From the NCBI GenBank assembly GCA_964487215.1, contig CAZAPU010000011.1, positions 1-21,712 of the forward strand: DNA of 21,712 nucleotides, read 5' to 3'. Shown piece after piece: positions 21,569-21,712 of this stretch. The position numbers and the translations under genes are program-made. The stretch comes from CAG-611 sp964487215 (GTDB taxonomy: Bacteria; Bacillota_I; Bacilli_A; RF39; UBA660). Under the pieces are notes generated by a model. That model was not told the origin of the DNA. It was given only the letters and a program-made list of their open reading frames with translations, and searched no databases. The stretch's first letter is position 1. Every line of letters begins with the position of its first letter.

Positions 21569-21712
21569 AACTATTGAAAAACGAGACCCGTAGTCGATGT
21601 AGCTGCCATTGCTGCTGTAGAAGCGGAACAAACCTGCATCGGTATTATTGTTGTAGAAGCCTCCACGAAGCAACCAAGGGTTATTGCCAGAAACAAAGTA
21701 AGCACCATTATT
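21563..21712 (-). CDS. C-terminal end of a probable DGR variable (C-type lectin fold) protein, partial
   Basis: Only the last 49 codons and the TAA stop are in the window; the 5' part lies beyond the edge. The frame contains GNNPWLLRGG, then a Tyr/Asn-rich run, DAGLFRFY, a Ser/Tyr/Asp-rich run, and RFSIVK at the very end. This W-RGG-(N/Y)n-AGLF-F-G-R-F spacing is that of the C-type-lectin/FGE-like C-termini of DGR target proteins. Sixteen of the 27 codons from the TTC after RGG to the final TTT end in C, mostly of type NNC, as expected if AAC/AAT codons of a template were changed at adenines. GC is about 46% by hand count (21581-21712), roughly double that of the adjacent spacer. No template repeat, Avd or reverse transcriptase is visible. 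An undiversified formylglycine-generating-enzyme-like protein is the alternative. Confidence 0.75.
   Translation of the reverse strand, partial: NNGAYFVSGNNPWLLRGGFYNNNTDAGLFRFYSSNGSYIDYGSRFSIVK

Noticed and set aside
21563..21712. That the edge sequence is the DGR template rather than the variable copy
   Set aside because: The positions expected to be AAC in a template are already TAC, AGC, GAC, ATC and CGC, and the sequence ends in a proper stop with a terminator behind it, as a target gene would.

Overview
This is a very AT-rich bacterial window with short intergenic gaps, strong AGGAGG-type ribosome binding sites and promoters close to the sigma-A consensus. The gene content is that of a low-GC Gram-positive of the Bacilli/Mycoplasmatota neighbourhood (SpoVS, IreB, RuvX-DUF1292-MltG, YmfF/YmfH, FtsK/SpoIIIE, RNase J). 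Trp residues I checked are TGG and TGA serves as a stop (ireB), so the standard bacterial code applies and a Mycoplasma/Spiroplasma with recoded UGA is unlikely. An uncultured gut Bacilli-like lineage is my best inference. The window contains no rRNA, tRNA, CRISPR array, transposase or prophage genes, and no gene-free stretch longer than about 220 bases.

Layout. All genes from 1 to 20075 lie on the minus strand. Reading leftwards from 20075: parC (topoisomerase IV A, without parE next to it); an ireB-ruvX-DUF1292-mltG-trmR-trhP1-trhP2 operon; greA with its own promoter; pyrH with a membrane-anchored amidase; a secreted or anchored beta-rich protein; a degenerate RNase J (rnjB-like); ftsK/spoIIIE-deoD-ymfF-ymfH; a small membrane protein with an acidic tail; spoVS; and the 5' third of serS, cut by the window edge. 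The only plus-strand gene is tmcAL (ylbM) at 20218-21345, divergent from parC. At the far right edge, on the minus strand and convergent with tmcAL, is the last 49 codons of another gene.

Two blocks match Bacillus subtilis gene order as I remember it: yrzL-yrrK-yrzB-yrrL-yrrM-yrrN-yrrO-(udk)-greA, here without udk, and rnjB-...-spoIIIE-...-ymfF-ymfH-...-spoVS, here condensed and with deoD inserted. Functionally the window is mostly housekeeping: wobble-uridine and elongator-tRNA(Met) modification (TrhP1/TrhP2/TrmR, TmcAL), transcription and RNA turnover (GreA, RNase J), chromosome segregation (ParC, FtsK), wall synthesis (MltG, IreB), and nucleotide metabolism (PyrH, DeoD).

The most unusual part is the right edge (21563-21712). 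The encoded C-terminus reads like the C-type-lectin-fold end of a diversity-generating retroelement (DGR) target protein: a W-x-x-RGG...AGLF.F...G...RF frame with a run of NNC codons that look like mutated AAC codons. GC is about 46% by hand count, against about 23% in the adjacent spacer. A perfect 11-bp palindrome covers the stop codon. No template repeat or reverse transcriptase lies in the window. A second general pattern is that many terminator hairpins contain the stop codon of the gene they terminate.
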